A DNA stretch of 64,000 bases, taken from Lunularia cruciata (taxonomy: Eukaryota > Streptophyta > Marchantiopsida > Lunulariales > Lunulariaceae). Under the pieces are notes generated by a model. That model was not told the origin of the DNA. It ran no database searches and saw only the letters and a program-made list of their open reading frames with translations. The stretch is from NCBI GenBank assembly GCA_948567375.1, contig OX419757.1, positions 67,587,836 through 67,651,835 on the forward strand, written 5' to 3'. How positions within the stretch are numbered: position 1 is the stretch's first letter; each line of letters begins with the position of its first letter. The position numbers and the translations under genes were made by a program. Positions 34,440 to 46,640 of this stretch are shown piece after piece.

Positions 34440-35640
34440 CAATGTCTACCTCAACTTAAGCTTCTAATCCAGATCTTCCTACTATCACTTCTCCTTCTTT
34501 GGGTTCAACTCCAACTTCTTCTAATTCTATCACATCTTTAGTTTGAACTAAAATTGAAGTCATTATTATACTATCTACCTTCTCCTTCTCTATTTTAACT
34601 TCTTTAGACACTTCAAATATTTGACCCAAAGACACTTGCACTCCTACCTTTGCTACTTTGGACTTAGGTTGTTCATCCACACTACTCTAAAGTTTATCTA
34701 AATATGATTTGACTAAATCTAATCTTAAGACTTACATTGTCTCCTATCTCCAACACCTTCTTATCTACATGATCTCTTAAACAAATTAACAATTTTTTCA
34801 TATCCATATCCTTTTCTTTTCTCTTCTTCATCTCCTACACCAACAACTTCAATTCATGCAGTCTCGCTTCTTCCAACTTAACTTTGGCTTTAGTTCTCAG
34901 CATCACCTTCAATTCCATAATGATTGCTCCTACTAAATCTAACTCTCTCCTTGGAACTATCTTCTCCTTACTTCCCTTTGCTTCTAACTTGCTTCTAACC
35001 GTACATCTTCAACTCATCTTTGAATTTCACCTTTAACTCATCCTTGAATTTCACCTTCAGTGCTTCCTTCTCTTCTACATATTGGACTAGTTGACTTTCT
35101 ACACTTTTGAGCAACCCTTGCAATCTGCCTTCTTCACAGTGTCTCTTTGCCAACTCCCTCTGCCATGATTGACACTTCTCCACTACACTCTTTCTCAAAC
35201 TCTCAAGCTCTTGTTCCATCACACAATGATTTCCTTTGAGTGTATAATTTCAAACCTTGCATCAACAGATTCTCCCTTCATCTTCTTGAATGACACCTTT
35301 TGCTCTTTCAACTCTAATGTTTTTCATTCAAGCTCTTCACCGTGCTTCAAGAAATTCTCCTACAAGTTATCAAAACTCTTCTTCCAAAGAATTGCATCAC
35401 CCTAAATTTCTTTGGCTTCCTTCTCTCCTTGGGTTAACTTACTCCTCAACTCCAAGTTCTCTTCACTCCAAAACCTCACTACTTGCAGTTCATCCTTCAA
35501 TTCAAGATGCTCTTTCTTCAATTCCTCTTTCCTTTTTTGCAATTGCACAAACAAAGGACAAACAATCATTGATAGATAGGTAACCCCATGGAATGCTTCT
35601 TCACCATTGCGTTCTTTGGCTTTGGTTGGCACTTCTTCAA
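34440..35640 (-). mobile_element. Coiled-coil coding remnants, unknown family
   Basis: Three separate minus-strand frames (34456-34680, 34995-35222, 35402-35632) are rich in Lys, Glu, Leu and Gln with heptad-like spacing. Examples are MEQELESLRKSVVEKCQSW, LVQYVEEKEALKVKF and LKKEHLELKDEL. A TAGATAGGTAACCCCATG string occurs at both about 35574 and 35942, flanking part of the unit. The stretch lies between two oppositely oriented L4-like fragments and beside an inverted piece of A-family pol. It could be a structural protein of an L4-related element or a captured host fragment. I do not recognise it. Confidence 0.45.
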
Positions 35641-35944
35641 TTGGTGCCTGACTCCAAACTCATAATCTTTGCACCTTCAAAGTCACTCTATCCAAGTTTT
35701 CTTTCTCCTCTTTGGCTTGACTCGGACCTATAGCTACAACCTACACACTTCTCTTTGATCTTGTTGCCCTTGGGAATGCCAAGGCAGCCACTTTTGCTTG
35801 TTCTCTCTCTAACTCCACTGTAGGTAACTCTAAACAAGGCTAGTCTCTTTCTTCCATATGGTCAATCACCACATGGAACTCCTCAACCTCTTCTCTTGCC
35901 ACTTTGTATACCAATTGCAGGACTTGAACTTTAGGGAGGGATAG

Positions 35945-36347
35945 ATAGGTAACCCCATGTAACCCCACACATCTACCTATTTTTGTAATTGCCATACATA
36001 TTCCTCTTGGCTATCATTATTGTAGTTGAAGCATATTTTCCATGTGAAATCTCTACCAAACTAGCCTCAAAAAATTCTTTATTCCAGCTTTGAATCAATG
36101 CTCTCTCTATATTATTATATCTCTAGGGACATCAAAAATTGGTGTATTATAAGTCAACCCAATCTTAATACCAGGTCCTTTCAAACCACCTAAATCATAT
36201 TGTAAGCATAAAAACTCATATAGCTCTTCAAAAGCCTCCAACTTCTATGTCTTTCCTCTCTTGTAAACTTGGGTCTAATGTCTAGCTCCCAAGTATCCTT
36301 TGAAATAAATGTAAGAGTGAAAGATGCACTAATTGGCTGCTATACCA
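35945..36347 (-). mobile_element. Inverted segment of the A/B element family
   Basis: The minus strand matches copy B 53400-53815, just before reverse transcriptase. Strings include ATACTTGGGAGCTAGA, GAGAGAGCATTGATTCA and GGTAGAGATTTCACATGGA. It faces opposite to element A, which supplies the surrounding pieces. It may have been inverted by recombination between the flanking, oppositely oriented L4 sequences, or come from another copy. Fossil. Confidence 0.75.
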
Positions 36348-36790
36348 AGCATGGTACCCACATTTTTTGATTTTGACAAGTTTTAAAGAAGAAGTGTATT
36401 GTTGAAGCCCCATTGATGTTTAATGAAGAAGAAAAGAGAAGAATCGTGTGTTTGGCATGAACCCAAAGAAGCCAACCTTGGGTCAGAGTTAGAAGGAAGC
36501 AGGTCGGACTTATGGAAGTATGGACCCAAAGTAAGAGGACTTTTTATTGAGATGTGCAACCCAATCCAAAGAACCTATAACAACTTTTCCTTGAGTTTAG
36601 CAAATCAAGAGAGTACATGTAAAGAAAGTGACTACCTCAAGATCAAGATGATATTAAGAGTGACAAAAAAAGACACATAGAATTGGCATGTCAATTGAAC
36701 ATCAACTAAAGAATGACCAATCAAAAAAACATTATAAGATCAAGACTTTGTCAAGGAAGTTGTGAAATGTCACAACAATATCCCATGCCT
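36348..36790 (+). repeat. L4-family LTR-like fragment, direct orientation
   Basis: It begins TGGTACCCACATTTTTTG and follows the start of the solo LTR 28320-29096 for at least about 60 bases, then diverges. A GTCACAACAATAT string near 36775 could be an end. Boundaries are approximate. Confidence 0.45.
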
Positions 36791-36894
36791 CTCAATAGTT
36801 GTCCCAAAGGAGTTAGGATCTCAGGTTTTAGGTTAGGGTGATGAAATTCTTTGCCATCCCCTATTGGGCTCTCTTTTACTCTTGTTGTTGGACT
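36791..36894. other. Short unassigned spacer
   Basis: This lies between L4-like sequence and the first E5 homology. Nothing is recognised. Confidence 0.4.
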
Positions 36895-37250
36895 CCCTAG
36901 ATACCCTTTCCATAGGACTTTGTACTTTGTATGTTGTTGACGATCTCATTGAATGTGGTGACGTGAAAGGATATAATCAACTTCATATTCCTCATGATCA
37001 TTGATAGGGATGGGAGGAGGAAGAGGAGGTTGGAGATGAGAGGAAAAAAAGATGGAGTAGGAACAAAGAGTTACAACTTGGAAACATGAAAGACAAGGTG
37101 GATGCACATATGACAAGGTGAGGCAAGGCAAGTCGATAAGCAAAAGGAGAAATTATTTGGGAGATATCAAAAGGTCCTGTCCAATTAGGAGCAAGTTTAC
37201 AAACTTGGGTATCAAGTGGGAGGGGAAGGTTACTAGATGAGAGCATGACC

Positions 37251-37939
37251 TATGAGCCGGCATGTCTCTCACTCAAGATGAACCTTTGATGGCTATTATA
37301 GTAGCGCACCATGGACTAAGAAGGCAAGGAACCCCAACTCCATCATACTCCTCCAAGGCTAACACTCCAAGACTCAAGACATTGCTCACTAGAGAACTCA
37401 ATGAGAAAGAGATAGTTGCAAATGAAAGGATGATGAGTATCTCTTCACTCCTTGTTTATATACTTGTGAAATAGTTACGCACCAAATTTACTAATTACCA
37501 TAGTAACTCAAGTTACTAGACTAAAAGTCAAGTAAAGTAAAAAAGTAAAAAAGAATATCCATTCATATGGCATATTCCACTAGCATACGATCTCATCTTG
37601 ACCCAACCACTAAATCAAGGATTCCTTCACATGGGCTATCCTTGGACTATAAAAGAATCCAAAACAAAAGGTTTGTGAGCCCAAGAGTTCTCAACTCTTT
37701 CTTCAAAGCCAAACACCTAGGAATAATACCAAGTCAACACACTAGAATCCAAAATAGTGGTGCTCATCTTTTCTAGTTCCTCTAAAGTAAGGTCACATTT
37801 ATCTTAGCTATGACTAACTTTAGCTAATCATGATTAACATAGAACCATCCTTTATCTCTACATAAATAATATCTCTCAAGAACTTGTAATACAAAGCTAA
37901 ATATCACAATACCACACACATGTACAAATGGGTGTTATA
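37251..37939 (-). repeat. Solo LTR of the E1 family, inserted in E5
   Basis: This 689-bp sequence matches both E1 LTRs along its whole length. Perfect 4-bp flanks GACC (37247-37250 and 37940-37943) mark a target duplication, confirmed by the uninterrupted homologous site in E2 near 29180. No internal sequence remains. Confidence 0.92.
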
Positions 37940-37943
37940 GACC

Positions 37944-38597
37944 TTATCACCGACTTGAAAGGTGAGATCACAATGATGGTGGTCTGCATATTGTTTTTGA
38001 TGATTATAAGCAACAAGGAGATGAGATTTGGCTTGTTGGAGGGATTGGGATATGGTGGTCAAGAAGGTGGAAGTGTGAGGGACATGAGATGGAGAAGGAG
38101 CAAGAAGGGAATCTAGAACAAGTGGATCTTGGCTGAAATTAAGGATGAAAAGAGAGAATCAAATGCTTTCCTATTTGGAGTTATTGTATAAAAACTAAGC
38201 AATTAAAAGACATTCATCTCAATTGGTATGGTAAACATTGACAAAGGCATGAAGCATATCCTTCAAGATGCAATTAGCATGTTTGGTTTGTCCATCAATT
38301 TGAGGATGATAGGTCGTGAATAATGCAAGCTTGGTGTTGAATATCTAGAAGAGTGCTTGCCAAAACTTTTTGATGAAGCAAGGATCATGGTCAAAGATGA
38401 GTACACAAGGTATTCCATGATGCTTAAAGATATTGTCAAAATAAATCTATGCCAATGTTGGAACATCTATGATATGAAAGGTTAGTGCCAAATGGATTTG
38501 CCTACTAAGCTTATATATAAACACCATGATTGTTGTGTGATCTTGTTGTGTCTTGGGCAAGGAGGTGATGAGATCTAAGCTCACATTGTTGTGTTGT
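37944..38597 (-). mobile_element. E5 integrase region
   Basis: Frames 38263-38466 and 38447-38644 match the E2 integrase core (MSLDLITSLP-like NVSLDLITSLPKTQQ; FIYKLSRQIHLA). DNA similarity to 29220-29810 is continuous. Fossil with broken coding capacity. Confidence 0.75.
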
Positions 38598-38653
38598 GGT
38601 TTATGCAACCCATAATAAAATAAACTATCATGGTTATACTCCACAATAGTGGA

Positions 38654-38723
<70 letters not shown>

Positions 38724-40820
38724 GATTGGCCACGTGGGTTAAGATCCTTATCCTATTCAAGGGCTTTGATGTATATGGGTGAGGGAGAGTTGAGATACAA
38801 GGGGGGTGGTTTAATTGAAGAGTCTAAAAGGAGAGGAGAATTTTGGGAGTGAGAGTTGTAACAAAGCATAAGTGGTAGAGCATTGGAAACAACATTTGAG
38901 CAAGAGATTTCCCATGCTTCCAATTTGCCACTCTCAAATCCTTTTCTTGTAAGACTTAAGATTTTACACCACAATGGCTTACGGGATTGGATGGTGGTAT
39001 ATTTTGGAGTAGCATTCATGGAGTCGGTGATGAGAAACCCGGATCATATTGTCCTTCCAGTGCTTACTTACAAACAAGTCTAGGATTTGACAATCTATGT
39101 GCTCCTACAGTTGGAGAATGCTTTAATTTTTTCTCATAAGCTTCAAGGTGGAGTTGTGGGCCCATTTTTCAAAGAGTGAAAAGACTAAATGACAAATTTG
39201 CAAGAGAGTGGATCTCATAAGGAGAAGTCTAGAGTTTTTCAACCATCAAGGGAATTTGGGGAGGGCATTCACCAAGTAGAGACCACGGTTGGAGAGAAGA
39301 GCTGACAAGCTACAATTTGGATATTGAAGTCAGACAATTTGAGCAGATTCTAAGAGGAATATCATCAATTGAGTCAAGGGGGGATACAATTCATACCCAA
39401 GAGCACAAAGTAGGCAATTGGGAGAGCTTGTTGAAACATTTTAATGATCTATAAGTGGGGTTGGAGAGAACATAGAGTTCTTAAAGTGTTGAGCACAAGA
39501 AATTTCAGTTTTCAATCAATCTCAAATCAGATCCAATTGATTGAAGTTGAAGCTTTTGAGATGTAAGGTGTGGGAGAAGAGTTGATGATCAGGTTTGGAG
39601 TGTTGGTCACTCCCCAAAGTTGTGGTTTGTGTCACTTTATGAAATTTTCTAATGTTTTTGGTGATTAAATTTCTCACCCTTGTGAAAATATTTCATGTGA
39701 ATTCCTCAAAAGGAAAATTTTGGGTTTTGGATCAAGTATATTTGGGCCTGTAAAGCTCACAAGTTAGCCCATATCTAAGGATTGGGAATTGATCCATACC
39801 TAGAGACTGGGGTTGGATTAGGCCATCAAACTCTACAAAGATTTAGATAAGGTCACAACCAACTACTATGGAAAGTTTGGTTAGCTCTGGATTAATGGAG
39901 AGTGAGATCTGATCCAACAAGTTCTACTAAAATAAGTATCATAAGCACATTTGTCTTCAATTATGATTGAATGTAAATTCTCCCATTTTTGTGACTATGA
40001 TTTGAGATTTTTGGTTGATAGAGTGATTTTGAGGATTGCAAGTACCTATCAGTATAAGAAATCTCAAAAAATTTGCCAAGGATTAGGAGTAAACCCTAAA
40101 ATTGGGGATTTCAAAATTAGGGTGAAAGCTACAACAAACTGGCCAAGTTTGAGTGCTTTTTAGGGAAGTTATAGTAATCAGATTGAGACTCATATCATGT
40201 CATTAGAAAGATAATCTTATAAGCTTTCCATTAAAACCTAGAACACTTAAATCCAAGTTATACCAAAAATGTTATGTCCATGTGAACTATGCAGACTATT
40301 CTGAGTCAAAAAGATATAGAAGTTCCCCACTTAGATTAGAAGTTGATTGAAACTTGAATAAAAGATTGGAGGAGGCTTGGAGTAAAGGTTGAAATTAGCT
40401 TGATGACAAAGCAAGAAGAAGCTCTGAAGCTCTTTTCCAACAAAAAGTATAGAGAGTTATTGTCAAATTCTTGTGATCGGATCCTCTTTGTGTTTGCATG
40501 CCTATTTGTACGCCCATTTGGCTTGGATTGGTGTGCAAGCATTGCACTTAGGTTCCTTCCTTCTAGGTGTGTTGTATTTTTCTCCTTGGTAATGTTGGAA
40601 GTGATGACCAATAGACCAGGAATGTGTGTTATGATGATAGGTTAGGTTGCCCATTACTTCCCTACCCTGTAGAAGCAATCTTAAAAAACAAGAGTGGAGT
40701 GTGGTTCTACTAGTGCTCAATTAGTAGTGACAAGTCAATGCACAACCTTTGACCCATTAAGCTCCATAGCTAGGCTCCTTGTGTGTTCCCAGAGAGAGAA
40801 AGGCAAAGTACAACAATGTA
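38598..40820. mobile_element. Unclassified 2.2-kb insertion in E5
   Basis: E2 sequence is continuous across the point (29830), whereas E5 has about 2.2 kb of unrelated DNA between CTCACATTG and ACAATGTATTC. That suggests a short target duplication, though the ends are not sharp. It has no coding frame with a recognised domain. It holds a 10-bp hairpin and a long TA repeat near its left end. A solo LTR or other non-autonomous element would fit. Exact limits are uncertain by tens of bases. Confidence 0.55.
38634..38720. repeat. Perfect hairpin followed by a (TA)n tract
   Basis: TATACTCCAC, loop AATA, GTGGAGTATA is an exact 10-bp hairpin. Some 30 TA units follow to about 38720. The tract can itself extrude as a cruciform. 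Confidence 0.85.
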
Positions 40821-42440
40821 TTCTTATTGAGAAGATGGAATGGGGAGTGGTTGAAGGAATCCACTTGCTTTCTAGTTGCTGGCCTTGTTGCATTGGTAGT
40901 TCGCACAAGATTGCATGAACTCTTGAACATCTTGTGCCATGTTGGGCCACCATCATTGGCATTGGAGTGTACCCAAGGTCTTGTCCACATTCATGTGACC
41001 AACAATTGGTAAGTCATGGGCTTCTTGAAGGTACACAAGTCAAAGATCACCTTTGGTTGGAACATGGATCCAAGGACTTCCTTGAAGGAGAAGGTATTGT
41101 ACTTCTTTTCACATGTTGCAAAACTACCTTGTACCATCTAGGAGAAAAGAGATCTTATTGTAGAGTTGTCCTAAACTCGATTTGGATTTTGGAGTTGATT
41201 GATACCGTTGTAATTGCCACCATGATGAGAGGAAGAGACTTCAAATCAGGTTGTTTTAATAGGGCATCAAGGATGACATAGAACCAGCCGGGTTTGTACT
41301 CAAGTTTAATATCAAACAATTGAATTTGTTCCTCCCATCAATGATGTTGACTCTTCATGTGTTCCAAATCTAATGTTTGCAACAAGGGTTTATGATTAGT
41401 TTGCATGACCACTTGTTTCACCAAGAGATAATGTCTCCATACCTTGGTGGCATATACCAAATTGCTAGTTGTTCCCAATCTCAAGCAGAGTAATTCCTTT
41501 CTATTGTATTAAGTCGGTGAGATACAACAACAATATGATGTAATCCATATAGGAATTCCTACAACAACTTGGCACCAATTGCAAAGTTAGAAGTATTGAA
41601 ATCAACCACACAACATAGTTGAGGATTGTATCATTGAACAATGGGTCTTGAAGACACCATATGTTTCAAATTTTGGACTTCTTCTTTGTGCTTGGTGGTC
41701 CATTGAAAGCTCAAATTCTTCCCCAAGAGGTCGGTCAATGGTGTGGCCAATGAGTATAATAGTGGATAAACTTACCAATCCATTAAATTCTCATACTTTT
41801 TTAGTATCCTTTGGACTAGACCAATCAATAATGGCTTTGATTTTCTCCTCTTCCATCTTGATCTCCGCTAATGAGATCTTATGATCCAAGAAGGTAACTT
41901 CCTTTTGCCCAAAGGCACACTTTGACTTCTTGCAGTAAAACTTCCATTGGTGTGGTTATCTTAGGACTTCTTGCATGTGAATTGCCTGTTCTACCTTTGT
42001 CTTGCTATAGAATCAAATATCATTTAAGAACACTACCATATACCAATCTAATAGCCCATCCAACAATCGATGCATTTGATCCATGAAGACTATTGGAGCA
42101 TTAGTGAGCCCAACAGGCATAACTCTTCACTCCAAATGCCCGTTCCTTGTGCAAAAGGTAGTCTTTTGTACATTTTCTTTATCAATGAGAATTTGCCAAT
42201 AGCCACTTTGGAGATCCAACTTGGAGAGGTATTGTGCACCACTCAATTGATCAAGCAAGTCATCAATTTGAGGCAAGAGATACGTATTCTTCATTGTTTG
42301 TTTATTGAGGCCCTGATAATCAATATAGAAGAAAAGTCCTCTATCCTTCTTTGGAACAAATAGTATCGGTGCTCCCCAAGGAGATGTACTATATTGTATG
42401 AAATCCTTCTCTAACAACTCTGTCAGTATTATTCAAAGCT
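40821..42440 (-). mobile_element. E5 RNase H and reverse transcriptase region
   Basis: 40835-41640 is DNA-similar to E2 29870-30660. 42127-42417 gives an RT stretch ([31 protein letters not shown]) like that of E2. RT similarity continues through 41640-42100. Broken fossil. Confidence 0.78.
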
Positions 42441-44603
42441 CATCCAAATCCTTTGGTGATTAGGAATTGCTGATTAGGTTGTCTGACACCTTTGAGTAAG
42501 ACACCTAAGAATAGTCAATCTTATGATAGGAAATTTGTCAAGAAAGTAACCATAGAGCAAGCTTTGAAGGAAGTTAAATCCCAAGATGGAAATTTTTAGG
42601 GAAAGCAGCCATAGAGCAAGCTTTGGAGAAAAATAAGTCTATTTTTATGGTGGATCAAGCTAATTGCACATGGAGGATCTCAGGAAGATCATCAAAAGCC
42701 TTATCTAGCAATGGTTAATCAAATAGCCTAGGAGTTTTCAGATGTGTTTCCAAATGGTCTGCCCAATGGATTACCCTGATATTGTGGTATGCCTTTCAAT
42801 ATTGAGTTATTCCCAACAAGTACTCTAGTGAGTAGACTAATCTACCTTGGGTGTTGTAGTTGAATTTGTCATAATCTCTAATCATATTAAATTTTATGAT
42901 ATTCAAGCCAAGGTAGACTTAGAATGACATCATAGTGTAGAGGTGCCACTATAAACCTCATACATTCCAAATATTCCTTCCTAATCTTGAAAATAATAGG
43001 ATATGAGGTACAAAATGCAAAACCCTTTCTACCATCCGCCATCATCAATCTACTTCCAATTAATGGTTTGATAAGAAAACTTAATTCCTTAATTCCTATT
43101 CCAATTAATGACTTGATAAGAAAACTTAATTCTCTAAACTTCCAAAATCAACAAAAATCCTACAACCACAATAAGATATAGTAACTTGCAAGTGAAGCAA
43201 ACTTGTATAGGTCAAGCCTTCAAATTCATTAGAACTAATCAAGTTCCCAATAGGTGGCTCAAATCTCCTATTGAGATTCCTCATTTCCTTGATCATTCTG
43301 CTCCACAAACTCTATTTGGGTGATTTGTTAAGATCACACATTCTTGAGTGTGCATTTGGCAATGCAATGTCTAATCTAGTGACAATAAAAGCAACCGCTA
43401 TTTTTCTGCAATCTTTTTTGATCTGTTGTGTTGAGTAGTCTCTATTGGATAGCATTGATCTCTATTGGTGCCGGCTCCTCCACCCGTGTGTTATGTGTTG
43501 GTAGGTTTTTTGAAAGTCAAGGTCAAGACCAAGTTGTCATAACCAAGGAATCAAAGCGCTTAGCCAACTTCATGGCTTCTTTCATGTGTTTCTGCTCATG
43601 CATAGTCACTCCCAATTTGTTTTGTGACTTCAAGCCACTCACATATCAATCTAAAGCCTCACCATCCAGTATATTTGGAATTTGCATAATGGTATTCTAG
43701 AATTGCATGATGTAGCTTCTTACAAAACCAATATGGTTCAACTCTGCCAACTTATCTTGTGCGGCTTGTGTGACATTTATTGCTTGGAATCGCTCAATTA
43801 TTGTACCCTTCAATTCTTCACATGTCAAGATTAGCACAACAAATTGCCATTTTGCTTGCTCCACTTGGAATTACCACCATAGTTTTGCTGCTCCATCCAA
43901 TTGGCTTGAAGCTAAGAGAATTTGTTTTTGCTCATCTTGAATATTTGTAGCCTTAAAATAACATTCACAATCAAATACAAAATTCTCCATTATGCCAAAG
44001 AGATTCTTGCTATCAAATACCTTTGGTTTTGGAAATTAGATTTGGTCTTCTCCTTGTCAAAATTGTACATGCAAATGTCATTGATAGTCTTGTTCATCCA
44101 ACAATCAAGTAAGGTGCACAATTTGTTGTTTCATAGTAATGATTACCTTGGACATTGCTGCTATGGCTACTGTCTCATTCATCCAATAATCAAGTAAGGT
44201 ACTCAATTTGTTGTTTCATAGCAATGATAACGTCAAACATTACCACCATGAGTACTATCTTGTTCATCCAACAATTGAGTAAGGTGCTCAATTTGTTGTT
44301 TCATAGCAATGATAACCTTAAATATTGCCACCATGGCTACTACCCTATCACACTACCCCTAATTTATCTAAATTAACACATAGATGCAACATGTCCACCA
44401 TTCTTCATAAGTTAAAACATGAAGTACCAAGGGTTCCTCAGACAAGGTGATCCCATTCAAAAAAATTCTGCCAAAAGCATGAGGTGATGAACAAGGTGAA
44501 ATGATGCTTGGGTAGAACATGGACACAAAATTCCCAATGGTTTTGCGGAAATGGATTTGGTGGTGCATAAATTCCATCTATCCTATTCCTACTCTGATAC
44601 CCA
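42441..44603 (-). mobile_element. E5 protease, gag and leader
   Basis: Similarity to E2 31340-32540 resumes from about 43200, and gag-like sequence runs to about 44340. Near 44100-44300 a CATCCAACAATCAAGTAAGG-type unit of about 90 bp is repeated three times. This internal tandem repeat occurs only once in E2 (about 32200). The leader ends at the primer-binding site 44591-44602. Confidence 0.65.
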
Positions 44604-45080
44604 TGTAAAATACCAAGGAGAGAAATAGAAGAATGGAAAGTAAAAGATCACATTAGGACTCTTGAATGAAAGAAACTCCAAATGCTTAGTATGAGCTTGG
44701 GTTTTGGTATTTTTAAGGAGCATACAAGGCTCTTGAGAAACTTTTCAAGAAGCTTCCTTAAGCCATTTTTGTGGAGTGCAAGTCAAGTTAACTAGGAAGC
44801 TTCTCAAAATTTTCCTTCTAGAAACCTCTTGCTTGGCATGCAAGCTAAGGTAGTTGGAAGCTTTCTAGAAGCTTTTCTAGAAACTACCTACTAAGCTAAG
44901 CTAGTCGGGAAGCTTCCTAAGAAGCTTTCTCCTAGAAGTCACCACTTTTCATGCATATTACCCAGTACTCAGAAGGTACAAAGTAGCTTCTTAGATACTT
45001 TTAGAATATTCTAGGCTAATTTGGCTTATTTAGTACTCTATTAGCCTTGACTAACTTGGAGGTAATTCCATATTGTTACA
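44604..45080 (-). repeat. E5 5' LTR
   Basis: It is 477 bp, starting TGTAAAATACC and ending TATTGTTACA on the + strand. It matches the E2 LTRs, including the GAAGCTT-type blocks (44730-44930), though these are less regular than in E2. Element A continues directly at 45081. Confidence 0.85.
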
Positions 45081-46640
45081 TCATAGATCCAAAGGGTGGA
45101 GATATTGGTACATGTCAGTAAGATATTCATGATGATGTCTTAGTGATGGATTATCTTAGTAATGATCTTGTGGGTGGCACAATTGGTACTAAGAAGAGAA
45201 ACCATGTCCTTCTACAAGCCAAGTGGTTTAGATGAGAAGGTAGACACTTTCTTCATGCATGGGAGGATGGTAGAGTGAAAGTAGTACCACTACCATCTCA
45301 AAGACCACAATTGGTATTTCATGCTCTTGAGAAGCTAGGACATTTTAGAACAAAGCATACACATAGGTTACTCAAGAGTCATTATTAGTGGCACTATATG
45401 CAGACCAATGTATAGTAGTTTGTTGCTAAATAAGTGGTTTTTGATTGAATTAGAGCCATCCATTACTTATCATAGGATTTAGTTACCATTGTAGTTTAGA
45501 CTTTGTTGGACCTTTATTGTTAATTGTGAGACATCATTGGTATGTTTTTGTTATGTGAAGCACTTCTCCTAGTGGATTAAGTTGGTAACACTTCTTGAAA
45601 AGTCAAGTGAAAGGATGGCTTACTCATTCTTGGATTGGGTTCTTAGTCATTTTGGTGCACCAATTGAAGTTTTGACTGATCAAGGTATAGAGTTCTTGGG
45701 AGAATTTCAAGTCTTGTGTGACAAGGCCTTGATTGATCATTTTACTACCTCCCAAGATCACCTTGAGGTAGATGGTTTAGTAGAGAGAGTGGTTCAAATG
45801 GTGAAGAGAAAATTGCATAAGTATGGTTTGTAGAGAGGTTACTTGGGATCTCTAATTACCTTGGTTATCCATGGGCTATTGGTTTATCCAACAAGCCTCT
45901 TTAGCATCCTTCTCTCCTTACTTTCTACTCTATAGATGAGATCTAGATTTACCTATAGCCATTTTTCATGATGCTATTGTAGTTTTGGATTTAGGTAACC
46001 CAAACATATAGGTGAGTGCATGTTCTCACGGGTAAATATCTTTTGGAGAATGATGTTGATGGCCTTTGAGAGCTTAGCAATTTCTCAAGATAGAAATACC
46101 TTATGTTATGCTACTATTCCAAGAGTATGTTATAGATCCTCAATCCGTCAATTTCATCTAGGTAATTATGTATATCTATAGTAAAATACACAAAAAACAC
46201 TTGATATTACTATAGGTTGCACTATCTTGAAGTGTATGAGGTTTTGCCTTCTAGAATCCTCATGTTAAAAGGATGTGATGGTGCTGTTTGGAACGATCAT
46301 ATGCACATTTTTGCACCATGTTACCTCCCAAACATTGATGATATTATGGATCTAAGCTTGTACATGGAGGCTAGAGATATATGTTATGTGGCTCTTTTGA
46401 TAGAATTGCTACTATGTTGGTGTGATAGCTATTCAAGAGGATGATATATGGCATGTTTGACCTCTCTCCTCATGGTAGTTTCTCAAGGACAATGGTTATG
46501 TTCTAGATATACTTGACCTATAGCTCGTTCACCTTTTATGTGATATAGATTGCAAACAAGTGATTCACAATAAGGTTTGATAGCATCTGCACTCTTGATC
46601 TTATCCCAACCATAGAGCATTTCATATACTTGGAGTAGAT
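45081..46640 (+). mobile_element. Element A, integrase and PHD-like piece
   Basis: Collinear with copy B 55215-56820. The frame 45582-45833 is integrase core: SFLDWVLSHFGAPIEVL and DQGIEFLGEFQVLCDKALI, then DGLVERVVQMVKRKLHKYG. Further on, 46217-46444 shows the C-terminal tail (LEVYEVLPSRILMLKG). A Cys/Trp-rich stretch (about 46370-46470) lies where copy B has its PHD-finger-like end. Fossil, broken. Confidence 0.8.

Larger units (their letters stand above)
36895..45080 (-). mobile_element. E5: E2-family chromovirus, one LTR only, minus strand
   Basis: Collinear with E2 over most of its length: integrase tail and start of chromodomain (36946-37246), integrase (37944-38597), RNase H and linker (40835-41640), RT (41641-42440), protease/gag (about 42700-44577), tRNA-Met-type primer-binding site (44591-44602) and 5' LTR (44604-45080). 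No 3' LTR is seen; similarity starts at about 36895 beside L4-like sequence. It contains a solo LTR of the E1 family (37251-37939) and a 2.2-kb insert (38598-40820). It is older and more degraded than E2, with many breaks. It interrupts element A, which resumes at 45081. Confidence 0.82.

Noticed and set aside
36325-36345. A tRNA-Met primer-binding site next to an L4 LTR (minus strand CTTGGTATAGCAGCC)
   Set aside because: The same stretch aligns with ordinary coding sequence of copy B just before 53460 (GCTTAGTGTAGCAACTAG), so the resemblance is coincidental.
38649-38852. Frame starting with an Ile-Tyr run
   Set aside because: It is a translation of the (TA)n tract.
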